This document shows positions 1-11,449 of a stretch of DNA of 64,000 nucleotides, piece by piece (positions within the stretch are counted from its first letter, which is position 1; each line of letters starts with the position of its first letter). The stretch covers positions 554,001-618,000 of the forward strand of contig NC_088881.1 of assembly GCF_032884065.1 (NCBI RefSeq), written 5' to 3'. Both the position numbers and the translations under genes were made by a program. The notes under the pieces were generated by a model. That model was not told where the DNA came from, made no database searches, and saw only the letters and a program-made list of their open reading frames with translations. This stretch comes from Artemia franciscana (Eukaryota; Arthropoda; Branchiopoda; Anostraca; Artemiidae).

Positions 1-3000
1 TGCTAGATGGCACTGGGGAGGTTGTTTATCCAAGGCGGATGTCCGAAGAAAATTTACCTCAGTTAGCTTCAGCCAGTTTAGCTGGAGAGAGTTTCGTACC
101 ATTTTTTTTGCGAAAAGTAAGTTTCTCTACTTCTGTTTGAACCTAGCCTTCCCCTTCTGTTTGGCATGGATTTCGATGATTAAATTTGTATACACATAGA
201 AATGATAGGACTAGAAGATAGTGGTATTTCTAAGGAGAAATCTTTCTCTGTTTTCGGGTCAGAAAATAAGTTTGACAAAATGGCGGCTAGGGCACCTTCG
301 GTCAGTCCACGACGGGGCACCTTCGGTCGCTGACCGGAGGCACCCCAACCCGATGAATAACGTAACCTTACCAGTTTTAAGTTAAAGATAGGTCTCTCTA
401 CAATTCAATTGTGGTTAACATTGATGCTCCCAGCATAGAACTAAAGTAAGGTGTACCAAAAGAGTTTGTTACTTTCAGAACGAGAGAAGGGCAGTGATAT
501 TCCGCTGCATCAGCGAGTGTGTCCAAAAGAAATGAAGCCTGTAAATGACGCGCTCGGGCCACAGTGCATTTTCTTTGACGCTTGTTGGGTCGTGCTATTA
601 AGTTCCACGAACTTATTACGCCGGAAATAAGTTCGTTTGTGTCTTCTCTTTACTGTAGGTCATTTGTACACTGCCAAATTCGGTAAGTCTTAATTTCATT
701 GTTTCTTCCAGATCATTGGTTATGGTTCGGAACAGAGTTCCAAAACGCCCGAAGGGTGTGTCAGATGAGGCTATGAACATTGCTGTTTCCAAAGTTTTGA
801 TGGACAAAGCTTCAATTCGTAGTACTGCAACAGCTTTCGGAATACCGAAATCAACCCTTATCGACAACGTTCGCCGAGCAAAAGAACTACGCGAGCAAGA
901 GCAAGGGGGCATACCAGTGCCTATTCAAGCTGGGGTCTCTAATTCTGGAACCTCTAGTGGTGGCACATTCAATAGTGCTTTTCTTCCGACAAGAAAAGAG
1001 AGACTGTCAACTGCAAAAGTTTTCACGGCCAATGAAGAGGGCCAGCTTGCTGTTTATTTGAAACATTGTTCGAAAGTCCATTATGGTATGACCCTGATGC
1101 AAACACGAAAGTTTGCATATGATTATGCAAAAAGACTAGATAAGAAAGTTCCTCACAACTGGGAAGAAGCACAGATGGCTGGGCCAGACTGGATGAAGGG
1201 CTTTATGATAAGGCAAGGTGATTTGTCTCTCAGAAAGCCAGAGAAAACTAGCTTAGCTCGCAGCTCGAGCTTCAATCGTGCTAATGTTGACAGATTCCTT
1301 GACAACTTGGAGGCTGTCCTGCACAAATACAAATTCACAGGAGAAAGCATTTGGAACTGTGACGAAACGGGGGTCACAACTGTACTTGACAGCCCAAGGT
1401 GATAGCACAAACCGGTACCAAGCAGGTTGGTCAGGTACCACAGCTGAAAGGGGTGAACTTGTTACTGTTTGTTGCTTTGTCAATGCTATTGGTGGAACCG
1501 TGCCACCAGTCTTCGTATTCCCCAGAGCAAAGTTCAAGGATCATATGATGTTTGGGGCCCCTGCAGGAAGTCTCGGCTAGCCCAAACAACTGGTTGGATG
1601 ACTGCAACATTGTTTTACGAGGCGATACAGCATTTCAAGAAACAAGTTTGATGTTCCAAGGACAGCCCGGTCCTCTTATTGCTCGATAACCATGAGAGCC
1701 ACATCGGTCTTGACGTTATCAGTACGCCCGTGCAAATGGCATTGTTTTACTATCCTTCCCACCCCACTGCAGTCATCGTCTTCAGCCTCTAGATATTACT
1801 ATCTATGGACCACTGAAGTCTGCTTTGAAAAGAGCATTTCATGATTGGATGACTTCAAATCCGTTTCAGAGGATCCAGATCACCCATATTGCCAGCTTGT
1901 AGGAAATCCTTATCCAAATGCACTGACCATGAACAACATCATTTCTGGGTTTTCGAAGCCTGGCATTTGGCCCTTCAACCGCAATGCTTTTTCTGATGAG
2001 GATTTTTATGCTGCGTCTGTCAGCGACCGTCCTAAGGCAGAGCCGTGCCCATCAGCAACAGAGAGAAACCACCAGTATCGGATCTACTAGATCCTTGCCC
2101 GTCACCGTCAACTGCACCGGCAACACCAGCTGCAGAGATTCGTTACTCTAATGCTTTGACCCCGAAGATGTCCGACCGTATCCAAAGGCATTGCTAAGGA
2201 AACAGAGCAATAGGGGCGGAAGGAAAAAGGGTGCATCGAGAGTTTTGACAGACACACCAGAGAAAGATAAAATTGAAGCTGCTATGATGGCTAAGAAAGC
2301 AAAGCAAGATGAGAAAGATGCAAAAGCAAAAGCAAGATTGCTGAAAAAAAATATGAAGAAGCCAACAAGCCAAACGAAAAGCAAGGGTCAGAAGAGAAGC
2401 AGCAAACGTCTTTGTGCGATCAGTCGACTGATGAAGAATCTGTTGTTTCAGTTCATCTGGATGATGACACGGATGATAGTCTACATATCGGTGATGACGA
2501 GCTAACTGAGCCACTTGCACTGGGGACCCTTAGTATTGGCGACTATGTGTTGGTGGAGTTCGAAGGCAAGAACAGTTCACTGCACTACGTTGGATTCGTC
2601 AAAGAAAAAGATAACAGTGAAGTTTTTGTAAGTTTCCTTCGCAGAAAGGACAGTGATTCTAGCAAGTTTTTTTTCCCACAAGTAGTGGATGAAAGCTATG
2701 TCAATTTGGCGGATGTTAAGATGAAATTGCCCATTCCTAGCAGAAGTGGGGGTACGGCACGTGTCGCAGAGATGATTGAGTTCAGCGACGTCAATTTTTC
2801 ACTTTTTCCAAGTCTCCGCTGAAAAGTGAAGTCGCTGAACTCAACCATCTCTGCCTCTGTATCAAAAGTGATGTCGAAAGTAAGCTTTGTATATTTAGCC
2901 ATCTAAAGACAGGATAACGGAGGTAATTCGTATAATTGCAAGGCTGACCGAAGGTGCCCCAAGCCCGACCGAAGGTGCCCCGGTTGGGGGCACCTCCGGT

Positions 3001-3192
3001 CAAAATGGGGCTTCAGCGGGATCACTTTTTTCTTACAATCCGGTTGAGTTCTACGAAAACTACAAAATAGATTTGGTAGATCAAACGTTGCTCTTCCCTG
3101 CGTTCAGCAAGATTTTTCAAAATAACGAACGTAAAATTCTTGGTGGCTGGTAATCGAAAAAGTGACCGAAGCCGCCCCGGTCTCCCCTACTA
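1..3192 (+). mobile_element. Decayed pogo/Tigger-like DNA transposon (left end outside or eroded)
   Basis: A cut-and-paste DNA transposon of the pogo/Tigger group, judged from its broken transposase (716-2822). Blocks of a CACCTTCGGTC motif lie in opposite orientation near both sides, at about 291-352 and 2945-3001. The right end is taken at 3190, where CCCCGGTCTCCCCTAC is followed by TA, the usual pogo target dinucleotide. The same 16 bases recur at 49144-49159. I did not find the matching left end, so it either lies before base 1 or has eroded. LINE sequence begins directly after the right end, which suggests insertion into an older LINE. Confidence 0.7.
716..2822 (+). pseudogene. pogo-like transposase, broken
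   Basis: Remains of a DDE transposase that would bind the element ends and cut and paste the DNA in the nucleus. The first open stretch (716-1402) has a psq-type helix-turn-helix (around residues 20-60, AFGIPKSTLIDNV), a CENP-B-like second DNA-binding region, and the first catalytic aspartate in WNCDETGV. The frame is then lost: GELVTVCCFVNAIGG reads on in another frame (1278-1580), and a second catalytic-type motif, LLLDNHESHIGLDV, lies near 1676-1720. GFSKPGIWPFNRNAF (1845-2090) is the typical end of the DDE core. The tail at 2412-2822 (GDYVLVEFEG, VSFLRRK) matches the C-terminal extension of Tigger/Jerky-like transposases. At least four frame changes or stops separate these parts, so it cannot be active. 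Superfamily is confident; subfamily is not. Confidence 0.8.
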
Positions 3193-4660
3193 AGAAAATC
3201 AATTAAAAGAGAAATTTGTAAATAAACCAAAAAACTGGTATTCCGAGGTTAAAAAGCTATGTGGCAGGAGTCTTGACCAGCTTAATTTCAAATTACCAGA
3301 AGCCCCTGATGTTACCGCTGATAATCTAATTAAATTTCTCGCTTCCATTGTCCAGAGCCTTCCAGCATTGCCCAACCAATTATCAACAAGAGCCCCATCC
3401 TGTTCTTTTTCGACCGTTTCCCCGTTTGGGATAGAAAGAAGAATTGATATACTAAGGAAGACAAGTGTTTGTGCTTTGGATATCCCGCTTCCTCTTATTA
3501 GAGCCTTCGGTGACTTCCTTTCTAAGCCCTTGTCTTTCCTGTTTAACGAAGTTACTAAGTCTGGGCAAATTCCAACAATTTGGAAACAGGGTTTTATTAA
3601 CCCTTTGAAAAAGAAAAACGGAAAGCCTGGCATTGAAGGCGTTCGACTTATTACTTTACTCTTATTTTCACAAAATTGTATGAAGGATTCCTTGCAGATT
3701 TGCTAAAGGAAAAAATCCTACCTCTTGCTGACCTGAAGCAATTCGGAAACCTAAAAACAACTTCTACTTCTCACTACCTCGTTTCTCCTATTGACCACAT
3801 CAGGAAAATCCTCGAATAGCATAATTCCTGGCTAAACTTAATTTCCATTGACCTTCAGAAGGCGTTTGATTTGTTATCCACAATATTTTAATTGTGAAAT
3901 TAGTTAGCGAGTTCAATATTGATCCCTTACTGGTAAATTTGTTGCCTCCTTTTTAACAAATATATCGGAGGTGGTCAAGTACCAGAACCATTACTCAAAA
4001 CCTCTCCCTGTCTACAATGGCATACCCCAAGATACTCTCTTAAGCCCCTTCCTTTTTTCAGTCATGATCAACAGCCTCGCAAAGGAAGTTCCGGACTGAT
4101 GGAAATTTGTTGATGACCTAATGATTGTTGGAAGTTGCTTCAGAAATTTAATAAGCGACCCTATGAGTATCCTCAATGAAATTGGAGGGAGGCTTTGGAC
4201 TTAGACATGACAGTAAACCATTCTAAGTCCATGATAATGCCGATTTGTTTCCTCAAATCATCGCCCTGTTTTCTAAATCCTATCCCTCCTGAAATTTATG
4301 TGTCCTCGTTTAAATTAGTTGGTGTCAGAATTTCTTCAAATTTAAAGTGGGATATCCACGTTAAAGAGGTCATCCATAAAGCTAATATGTCTATCGCCCT
4401 CCTTAAGCTCCTAAATAAATATAGCGTCCCCCCTTCTCATTCCTTAAGGATGTATACGTCTTTTGTCCGCCCGCATCTTGAATATGCTTGTCCAGTTTGA
4501 TACCCTGGCATCTCTCGTGAAGAATCAGACAAAATTGAGTCAATCCAAAAAAGAGCCTTGCGAATAATTTTCAAAGAAGGCAAGGTGCCATACTCTCTGC
4601 TGTAATCTAATATTAGAAGGGAGCTAACAATATAACTAACCATCGTCGCATGTTAAACAG
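3193..4660 (+). mobile_element. CR1/Jockey-type LINE reverse transcriptase remnant
   Basis: Part of ORF2 of a non-LTR retrotransposon. The longest open piece (about 3213-3703) reads NWYSEVKKLCGRSL, then RT fingers (SKPLSFLFNEVTKSG, IPTIWKQGFINPLKKKNGKP). The palm follows in other frames: LISIDLQKAFDLL, then GIPQDTLLSPFLFSVMIN, then FVDDLMIVG, a variant of the YADD catalytic box. The last open piece (4195-4500) has the thumb region typical of CR1-like LINEs (LVGVRISSNLKWDIHVKEV, VRPHLEYACPV). Several stops and frameshifts show it is dead. The 5' part, including any endonuclease, is cut off at the pogo transposon. A shorter piece of the same family lies at 26290-26790. Confidence 0.8.
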
Positions 4661-4800
4661 TGTCGACTTGTTCATAAAATAGAATTTATTTGTGCTAAAA
4701 GCCCATAGGCCATGGCAAAATATAAAGAATTATAAGAAAATTGCACATATCCTAAAATAGTCCTTCAGAAATCCACTTCTATGATTCACCGCGAGACGAA
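4661..4800 (+). other. Uncharacterised spacer between LINE pieces
   Basis: A short stretch linking the RT remnant to the ORF1-like remnant. I see no motif, repeat or reading frame of interest in it. Confidence 0.4.
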
Positions 4801-5438
4801 GAAATCGTGTCATTACAAATACTCGCCTAAATAAACAAAGAACTGCATACGGAAACGAGGAACTGCTTGAGGAAAGGCATAGTTTTGACACCCACATCCT
4901 ATTTGAAAGGAAGCACCAAAATACTAACCCATTTCCTACGCCACTCTTCATTCCCCAGACTATGCCTCTTGTTGCTCCTTGGTTTAGAAGAATGCGAGAT
5001 TGAAGTGCTACAGGAAACGATCAGCGTGTTAAAAAAGGATCTCTCAGCCGCTCGGGCGGAAATTGCAGCATTTTGGTTGAACCTCACCAATGCAAAATCT
5101 TAGAGAAATATGTGGAAAACCACATCGAACTTAAGAATTTCTTATCAGTAGCCTACAAAAAATCCGCCTGTATTTCCTCCCTATCTTCAGAAGTAACTGA
5201 CCCCTCGCAATCCAAACTGAACCAAAAAATCATTTCAATTCATACCGATGAAAGTCAGCTGTTTGGCAATGACCCCAATATCAGACCCAGCTTCTAATGA
5301 TGTAAATACCTCATTCCAAGGCCCGGGTCGTACTGGGATTAATTACGGTTGCGAAGTATGCTCGTATTTTTTCGGTGATGCAAGCGTGAACAATGAAAGA
5401 AGAAAAGTAGATAACTTCGAAGACCACACTGCCTTTCC

Positions 5439-5664
5439 ATGATGAAAGTAAAACAGTTCAAAATAGGGATGATACCTTTTTATTGACAGTGAAATATAAA
5501 AATTATTTAACTGGATATTTCGAACACATATACAGTGTATATTTTAGTTTTACTGCTGATGATGAACACTGTATATGTGTTCGAAATATCCAGTTAAATA
5601 ATTTTATATTTCACTGCCAATAAAAAGGTATCATCCCTATTTTGAACTGTTTTACTTTCGTCAT
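5439..5664. repeat. Large perfect-type palindrome (~100-bp arms)
   Basis: The left arm (5439-5540) and right arm (5563-5664) are near-identical reverse complements around a loop of about 22 bases. Both contain AACTGGATATTTCGAACAC or its complement and the ATACACTGT motif. The structure looks like a fold-back MITE or the trace of an inverted duplication. It interrupts the zinc-finger ORF1-like sequence. Confidence 0.85.
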
Positions 5665-5905
5665 GAAAGAAGAAAGAAAGAAAGAAAGTTTATTTGAGCC
5701 CTACGGCCATACACAACGTGATTTAATAATACAACACTGCCCAGAACACACACTCAATATAAAACAATACTTATTTTCATTCACTCGGGCTCTGTCCAAG
5801 TTACTTGTCCAAGTACTAATAAGCTCCATTGAGAAACTTAAGCTAAGTGCCGCGCCCCTATCAAGCCCAAAGAACACTCACTAGCATAGAGGAGTAAATA
5901 TAAAA
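5665..5905. other. Non-coding filler inside the ORF1-like region
   Basis: Begins with an (AAAG)n run at about 5667-5690 and continues without recognised coding or structural signal up to the CCCH fingers. Confidence 0.4.
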
Positions 5906-6165
5906 AGGTGTCCAAATTCAATACGACCTGTTATTATTTTAATGAAAGTATTTTTTGTAAGAACAAGGAAAAGTGTCCTTTTTTGCATAGTCGTCCGCGT
6001 TATATCTCGAAAACATGTAGTTATATTAAGTGTAGTTTTGATCACGTTGGCCTTTGTTCTCTTTTATCCTGTATTAACAAAGAATGTATTTTCGCACATC
6101 CATAAGGTATGTTCAAAAGAAACAGCTATAAACAAGCAACACGAAGGGAAAATGTGGTTCTGAAT

Positions 6166-6789
6166 GAATACCTTGCTCTTTATGCTAAGTGTTTTTAGTA
6201 ATTTCAACTACTTATTCCACGGCCTTTCTGATTCAGGGGTCATTCTTAAAAAATTGGGACAAAACTTAAGATTTAGTGTAAAAGGCGAGGTATTAACGAG
6301 GGACAAACCCCCTCATATACATAATAAAAAATATAAGAGCATAAAAGTTTGTTACGCAAGTTAATTCTTAAGTTACGTATATTTTTTACTAATAAAAACT
6401 TTCGTTAAAAATTAAAAGTTCTAGTTGCCTTTTTAAGTAACCGAAAAATTTGAGGGCAACTAGGCCTCCTCCCCCACCCCTTATTTCTCAAAATTGTCTG
6501 ATCAAAACTAAGAGAAAAAGACGTTTAGCCAAAAAAAAACTAATATGCAAATTTCATTTTACTAATTAATGTGCGGAGAGCCAAAATCAAAAATGCATTA
6601 ATTCAAAAACGTTCAGAAATTAAATAAAAAAAACTAGTTTTTTAAACTGAAAGTAAGGAGCGATATTAAAACTTAAAACGGACAGAAATTACTCCGTATA
6701 TGAAATGGGTTGTCCCCTCCACAATCCCTTGCTCTTTACGCTAAAGTTTGATTCTTTGTCACAATTTTACTTTTTAAAACAATTAAAAA
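6166..6789 (+). repeat. Dispersed repeat also found in the snRNA units
   Basis: Recognisable as a diverged copy of the repeat at 52945-53480, 59010-59540 and 62910-63440. Shared phrases include TTTTTAGTAATTTCAACTA, CTAGTTGCCTTTTTAAGTA and AACTGAAAGTAAGGAGCGA followed by ATTAAAACTTAAAACG. The end of the copy carries one arm of the fold-back MITE (GCTCTTTACGCTAAAGTTT). No coding capacity is seen. Confidence 0.75.
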
Positions 6790-7535
6790 CTACTGGTGAA
6801 ATGTTTTTGATAAAATTATTCTGGCATCAATTCGATCAAAAAATGATATAGCGTTGGCAATTGCGTCGTCCGGAGTAGCCGCAACGTTGCTGCCTGGTGG
6901 AAGAACTGCTCATTCCGCTTTGAAATTGCCTCTGAATTTTCATTCTACAGATACTCCCACATGCAATATTTCCAAATCATCTGGGATGGGTAAAGTAGTG
7001 CAGCAATGCAAACTTATTATTTAGGACGAGTGCACAATGGCACACAAAAAATCGCTCGAGGCTCTCGATCAATATTTGAGAGATTTGCGTGGGAATTCGA
7101 AACCCTTTGGCAGCTCATTAATATTGCTTGCGGGATATTTCAGGCAAACATTACCTATAATACCTAGATCAACCCCTGCAGACGAAATGAATGCTTGCCT
7201 GAAAAATTCTAATTAATGGTCATACGTAAAGACATTAAAATTAACTACAAATATGCGTGTCCGATTGCAAAACGATGACTCTGGTCAGACATTTTCAGAT
7301 CAATTGCTGGCCATTGGAAACGGAAAGCTACCAGTAGACTCAAATTCAGGACGTATACAACTGCCTGCTGAATTCTGTAATTTAGTGACGTCCAAAAATG
7401 AATTAGTTGGAAAATGTATTTCCGAATATTCTAACCAATTATAAAAATCGTAAATGGCTAAGTGAACGTGCGATTCTGGCAGCCAAGTATAAAGACGTCC
7501 ACAAAATCAACAATATTGTTTTGACCAAGATTCAA
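6790..7535 (+). pseudogene. Helitron Pif1-like helicase fragment, broken
   Basis: A piece of the helicase half of a Helitron Rep-Hel protein. It begins at a damaged Walker A region (TGEMFLIKL where GGTGKT is expected) and continues with IALAIASSGVAATLLPGG, RTAHSALKLPL and DECTMAHKKSLEALD (Walker B, DE). It then reads through STPADEMNACL and MRVRLQNDDSGQTFSDQLL. It closely parallels 15600-16440 on the minus strand. In-frame stops and frame changes interrupt it (for example at the W before DEC and after NSN). At about 7540 it breaks off into the 3'-end module of an oppositely oriented Helitron. Confidence 0.85.
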
Positions 7536-7539
7536 GAGC

Positions 7540-7577
7540 AGGCAGTCGTTGTGTCCCTATGTCCCACCTGTGAATAT

Positions 7578-7626
<49 letters not shown>
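7540..7626. repeat. (AT)n microsatellite inside a Helitron 3' module
   Basis: About 50 bases of pure TA follow the phrase GTCCCACCTGTGAATATAG, which is the sub-terminal 3' module of a minus-strand Helitron. The next Helitron's CTAG end sits directly in this tract. Helitrons insert between A and T, so the tract is a natural landing site. Confidence 0.85.
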
Positions 7627-7627
<1 letters not shown>

Positions 7628-9188
7628 TAGCTGTTGGGGTGGCGCTTCGCGCCACCCCAAACACCTAGTTGGTGGGGGCGCTTCGCGCCCCCCCCAAGCC
7701 CCCCCGCGCGCGTAAGTCGTTACGCGCCATAATAGTTACGCGCCATTGTAGTTGTGTCCCTATGTCCCACCTGTGAATATAGATATATATATATATATGG
7801 TTTTAACTACGTAAAACTTGCGAATATACAACATTCTTTGCTGTCCCATTGTCTTTGCATATAAATAGATTGTCAGGTTATCCCCCTGTTTCCCCCGGTG
7901 TCCCCGTTGTAGTTGTGTCCCTGTGTCCCGGTCGTCATTTATATTCCCTGTGTCCCGGGTCCCGGTCATCATTTGTATCCCGGTGTCCCGGTCTGTATAT
8001 ACATTCGTTTTTTAGTTTTGTTTTTCTCCTTTATTTTTTTTCCTTTTTTTTCTTTTTTAGCTTATTTAGATTTTTAGATTTTTTAGTTTTTTTTATTAGT
8101 TTTTAGTTTTTATTTCTTTTTAGTTTTTTTTGTCCCGGTCGTCATTTATATCCCCCTGTTTCCCCCGGTGTCCCCGTTGTAGTTGTGTCCCTGTGTCCCG
8201 GTCGTTATTTATATTCCCTGTGTCCCGGTCGTCATTTGTATCCCGGTGTACCGTCTGTATATACATTCGTTTTTTAGTTTTGTTTTTCTCCTTTATTTTT
8301 TTCCTTTTTTTTTCTTTTTTAGTTTATTTAGATTTTTAGATTTTTTAGTTTTTTTATTAGTTTTTAGTTTTTTTTTCTTTTTAGTTTTTTTGTAGTTTTT
8401 ACCTTCTTTTTAGTTTTGTTAATTTTTTTTTTTACTTGTGTCCTGGTCGTCATTTATACTCCCTGTGTCCCGGTGCTTTGTTGATTGCTAATCGAACATT
8501 CCTTTTGTCCTGGTCGCTTTCTCTTTGAGTGTCGTCATTTATTTTTTTTCTTTTTAGTTCTTTTAGTTTTTACCTTTTTTAGTTTTTTTTTAGTTTTTAG
8601 TTTTTTTAGTTTTTTTACCTTTTTTTAGTTTTTTTTAGTTTTTTAGCTTTTTTATTTTTTTTATTAGTTTTTAGTTTTTTTGTAGTTTTTGCCTTTTTTT
8701 TTAGTTTTTTGTCCTGGTCGCTTTCTCTTTGAGTGTCGTCATTTATTAGTTTTTTCCTTTTTTTTTTTAGTTTTTTATTGGTTTTTACCTTTATTTTAGC
8801 TTATTTTTCAGTTTTTTCCTTTTTTTTAGTTTTTTTTTATTTTTTATTTTTTTTAGTTTTTTACCTTTTTTTAGTTTTTTTAGTTTTTTTAGTTTTTAGC
8901 TTTTTTACTTTTTTTATTAGTTTTTAGTTTTTTTTGTAGTTTTTGCCTTTTTTTAGTTTTTTCAGTTTTTTTTAGTTTTTTATTGTTTTTACCTTTATAG
9001 TTTTTTTAGTTTTTTAGCTTTTTTTATTTTTTTATTAGTTTTTAGTTTTTTTTTGTAGTTTTTGCCTTTTTTTAGTTTTTTCAGTTTTGACGTCACCTAA
9101 TCCAGTTTTTTCAGGTGACGTCACCTGACACATCCATCCACACATCCATCCACACATCCACAGACAGACAACTTATTTTTATATATAT

Positions 9189-9191
<3 letters not shown>
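7627..9191 (-). mobile_element. Non-autonomous Helitron with low-complexity interior
   Basis: Minus-strand 3' end: CTAG at 7627-7630 with the GC hairpin at 7634-7660 (arms TTGGGGTGGCGC and its complement). A second CTAG plus hairpin follows at 7665-7698. Minus-strand 5' end: TC at 9190-9191, followed inwards by the conserved TGACGTCA-rich leader (9085-9125). Inside are the last codons of the helicase (TMGQQRMLYIRKFY, about 7800-7870), GTCCCGGTCGTCATTTATA minisatellite units, and more than 1 kb of TTTTTAG-type tracts. It has no transposase and depends on an autonomous relative. Confidence 0.8.
7985..9085. repeat. T/TTTAG low-complexity tract in Helitron
   Basis: A strongly strand-biased tract of TTTTTAG and TTTTTACC variants, broken by copies of a GTCCCGGTCGTCATTTAT phrase. 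The reading frames here (Phe/Leu/Ser-rich) are artefacts of composition. The same A-rich/GACCGGGACAC combination appears on the other strand at 21893-22130, so it is a trait of the Helitron family. Confidence 0.8.
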
Positions 9192-9247
<56 letters not shown>

Positions 9248-10573
9248 TTTAACTACGTAAAACTTGCGAATATACAACATTCTTTGCTGTCCCATTGTCT
9301 GTGCATATAAATAGATTGTCAGGTTTACCGACTCTTGAACATGCAACATATAATGGTCCATGGGAAAAACAATCCATATTCAGATCTATACCTCATGATT
9401 CTAATGATTGCCCTTGAGCTTTGTTGATGGTGATTGCTAATCGACCATTCCCTGAGTCGCCATCGTCATTTATATATCCCCCTGTGCACCCCGGCGTCCC
9501 CTTTGTAGTTATGTCCCTGTGTCCCGGTCGTCATCATTTATACTCCCTGTGCCCCGTTGCTTTGTTGATTGCTAATCGAACATTACTTTTGTCCCGGTCG
9601 CTTTCTCTTTGTGTGTCGTCATTTATTTAGATTGTCAGGTTTACCGACTCTTAAACATGCAACATATAATTGTCCATGGGAAAAACAATCCATATTCAGA
9701 TCTATACCTCATGATTCTAATGATTGCCCTTGAGCTTGTTGATGGTGATTGCTAATTGAACATTCCTGTGTCCCGGTCGTCATTTATATTCCCAGTATCC
9801 CGGTCGTCATTTGTGTCCCAGTGTTCCCCTTTTAGTTTTTTTTATTGGTTTTGACCTTTTTTTAGGTTTTGTAGTTTTTTTTCTTTTTCTTTTTAGTTTT
9901 TTTTGAAGTTTTTATCTTTTTAGTTTTTTATTTTTATTTATATTTTTTAGTTTTCTTTTTCTCCTTTATTTTTCAGTTTTCTTCCTTTTTTTAGTTTTTT
10001 TTTTCATTTTAGTTCTTTTAGTTTTTACCTTTTTTAGTTTTTTTTAGTTTTTTAGATGAAAATTTTTTTTAGTTTTTTTCTTTTTAGTTTTTTATTGGTT
10101 TTTACCTTTTTTTTTAGCTTTTTTAGTTTTTTTTTCGTTTTTTCTTTTTACTTTTTTTTTTAGTTTTTATCTTATTTATTTTTTTTATTTTTATTCTTAA
10201 TTTATTAGTTTTCTTTTTCTCTTCTATTTTTCAGTTTTTCCCTTTTTTTAAGTTTTTTTTTTAGTTTTTAGTTTTTTTAGTTTTTTCAGTTTTTTTTAGT
10301 TTTTAGTTTTTTACCTTTTTTAGCCTAACCAGGATTTGAACCTGGGACCTTCATTCTCCGTTCTGACACCCTCTCTCACCGAGTGACTACTCCAGCATGT
10401 TCATTTTGGTGTTTTAAATGGTATATTATTAACCAAATTAAGGTGTTTTACAATATACTAAGCATCGTCAAAGCAAAAATGACGACAACTAATTTCATGA
10501 CGTCAGCCGACACAGAAACATGACGTCACCTGATCCACAGATCCACAGACAGACAACGTATTTTTATATATAT

Positions 10574-10576
<3 letters not shown>
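9192..10576 (-). mobile_element. Second non-autonomous Helitron, 3' hairpin missing
   Basis: Minus-strand 5' end: TC at 10575-10576, followed inwards by the TGACGTCA leader (10496-10530). The 3' side stops in an (AT)n tract (9192-9244), abutting the 5' end of the previous element. Its own CTAG hairpin is therefore absent. It keeps the coding end of the helicase (GKPDN-like region, MLHVQESVNLTIYLYAQ at 9300-9361) and a long TTTTTAG tract (9830-10320). Confidence 0.7.
10322..10400 (-). repeat. tRNA-derived SINE-like head inside the Helitron
   Basis: On the minus strand a perfect T-arm (CCAGGTTCAAATCCTGG) is preceded by an A-box-like TAGTCACTCGG. The sequence then runs into an A-rich tail (TTAGGCTAAAAAAGG). 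The acceptor stem is not complementary, so it is not a working tRNA gene. A SINE head followed by A-rich tail, or a tRNA pseudogene captured by the Helitron, fits. Confidence 0.5.
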
Positions 10577-10635
<59 letters not shown>

Positions 10636-10650
10636 TATATATATATCTCT
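10565..10650. repeat. (AT)n microsatellite at Helitron 5' border
   Basis: About 80 bases of TA repeats flank the 5' end of the second Helitron, the same arrangement as at 7573-7626 and 9192-9244. Confidence 0.85.
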
Positions 10651-11449
10651 TATTTTAGCGTCTGTAAAGATACACAGGAAGGAGAAAATGAATTCAAAAC
10701 TGAATTTCTTAACCACCCTGGAATAGAATGAATTTATTTTGGCTCTTTGGAATGAATTTATTATTACATTGAACGAATTCAAAATTACAGATGATTGCGA
10801 ATGAATCCAAACAGCTAAAACAAAATGCATAGAAATGTGTCTTAGATCATAATGCACGAAAATGAAGCACAAACAAGATCTGCGGTTAGAGGACATATGA
10901 CAAAAAATATCAAAACAAATCTAAATGAAAACGATTGAAAGCTATATCCAAGGTTTGAAAAAAAGTGACAGGGCTTATCAAATCAAATTGTAATGAAGGC
11001 ATGACGTGTGTTGTGATTCAGTTCACCTTCCCGCTCAAAATTCTTCGAAAATTTCACCTTCATACCTCTAGGCATAGTTTTAATAGTAGTTGCAGTAGTA
11101 ATAGTATTGATATTACTAGTAGTAGCATTAACATATCGGCAGAACATTCCTCTCATCAAGTCCCAGAGGTTTCAACTTAATACAATTATCATAACACAAC
11201 TTAATACGTTGCAGATATTTCCTATTGATAACCTGTATGTTATCATATTTTCTTCTCAGTGCTATTAGCCGTATGAATAGGATCAATAGAAGTAGTAGTA
11301 GTAAAGACAGCGGTAGCAGTAATATTAGCAGTAGTGTGCACATATTACCTTTTGGATAAACAATATTCCCTTTTAAGCATTCTCAGAAAGTTCTAACTTA
11401 ATACCTTTCTTAATAACATATACTGTGTGTAAACAATGAAAAAATTGCC
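10651..11449. other. Gene-free stretch with TAG/GTA trinucleotide runs
   Basis: No convincing gene. Short imperfect (TAG)n or (AGT)n runs occur at about 11085-11130 and 11290-11340. Confidence 0.5.

Larger units (their letters stand above)
4801..6165 (+). pseudogene. LINE ORF1-like protein with coiled coil and CCCH zinc fingers, broken
   Basis: Successive frames on one strand read like a single decayed protein. Near 4820-4975 is a charged stretch (GNEELLEERHSFDTHILFER). At 4981-5100 is a heptad-like coiled coil (EVLQETISVLKKDLSAARAE). At 5100-5290 is KYVENHIELKNFL and on. At 5290-5440 is GRTGINYGCEVC. After a palindrome and unrelated sequence, 5908-6105 gives a canonical C-x8-C-x5-C-x3-H zinc finger (CYYFNESIF, CKNKEKCPFLH) and further Cys/His groups (CSYIKCSFDH, CINKECIFAH). 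A second, inverted copy at 20735-20990 keeps the same finger spacing. A coiled coil followed by zinc fingers is known for some LINE ORF1 proteins that bind RNA. The link to the upstream RT is inferred from position and strand only; an undescribed host-derived gene family is the alternative. Confidence 0.5.

Noticed and set aside
7849-8927. Several Phe/Leu-rich ORFs that look like membrane proteins
   Set aside because: They are translations of TTTTTAG low-complexity tracts inside a Helitron; the hydrophobicity comes from T richness.
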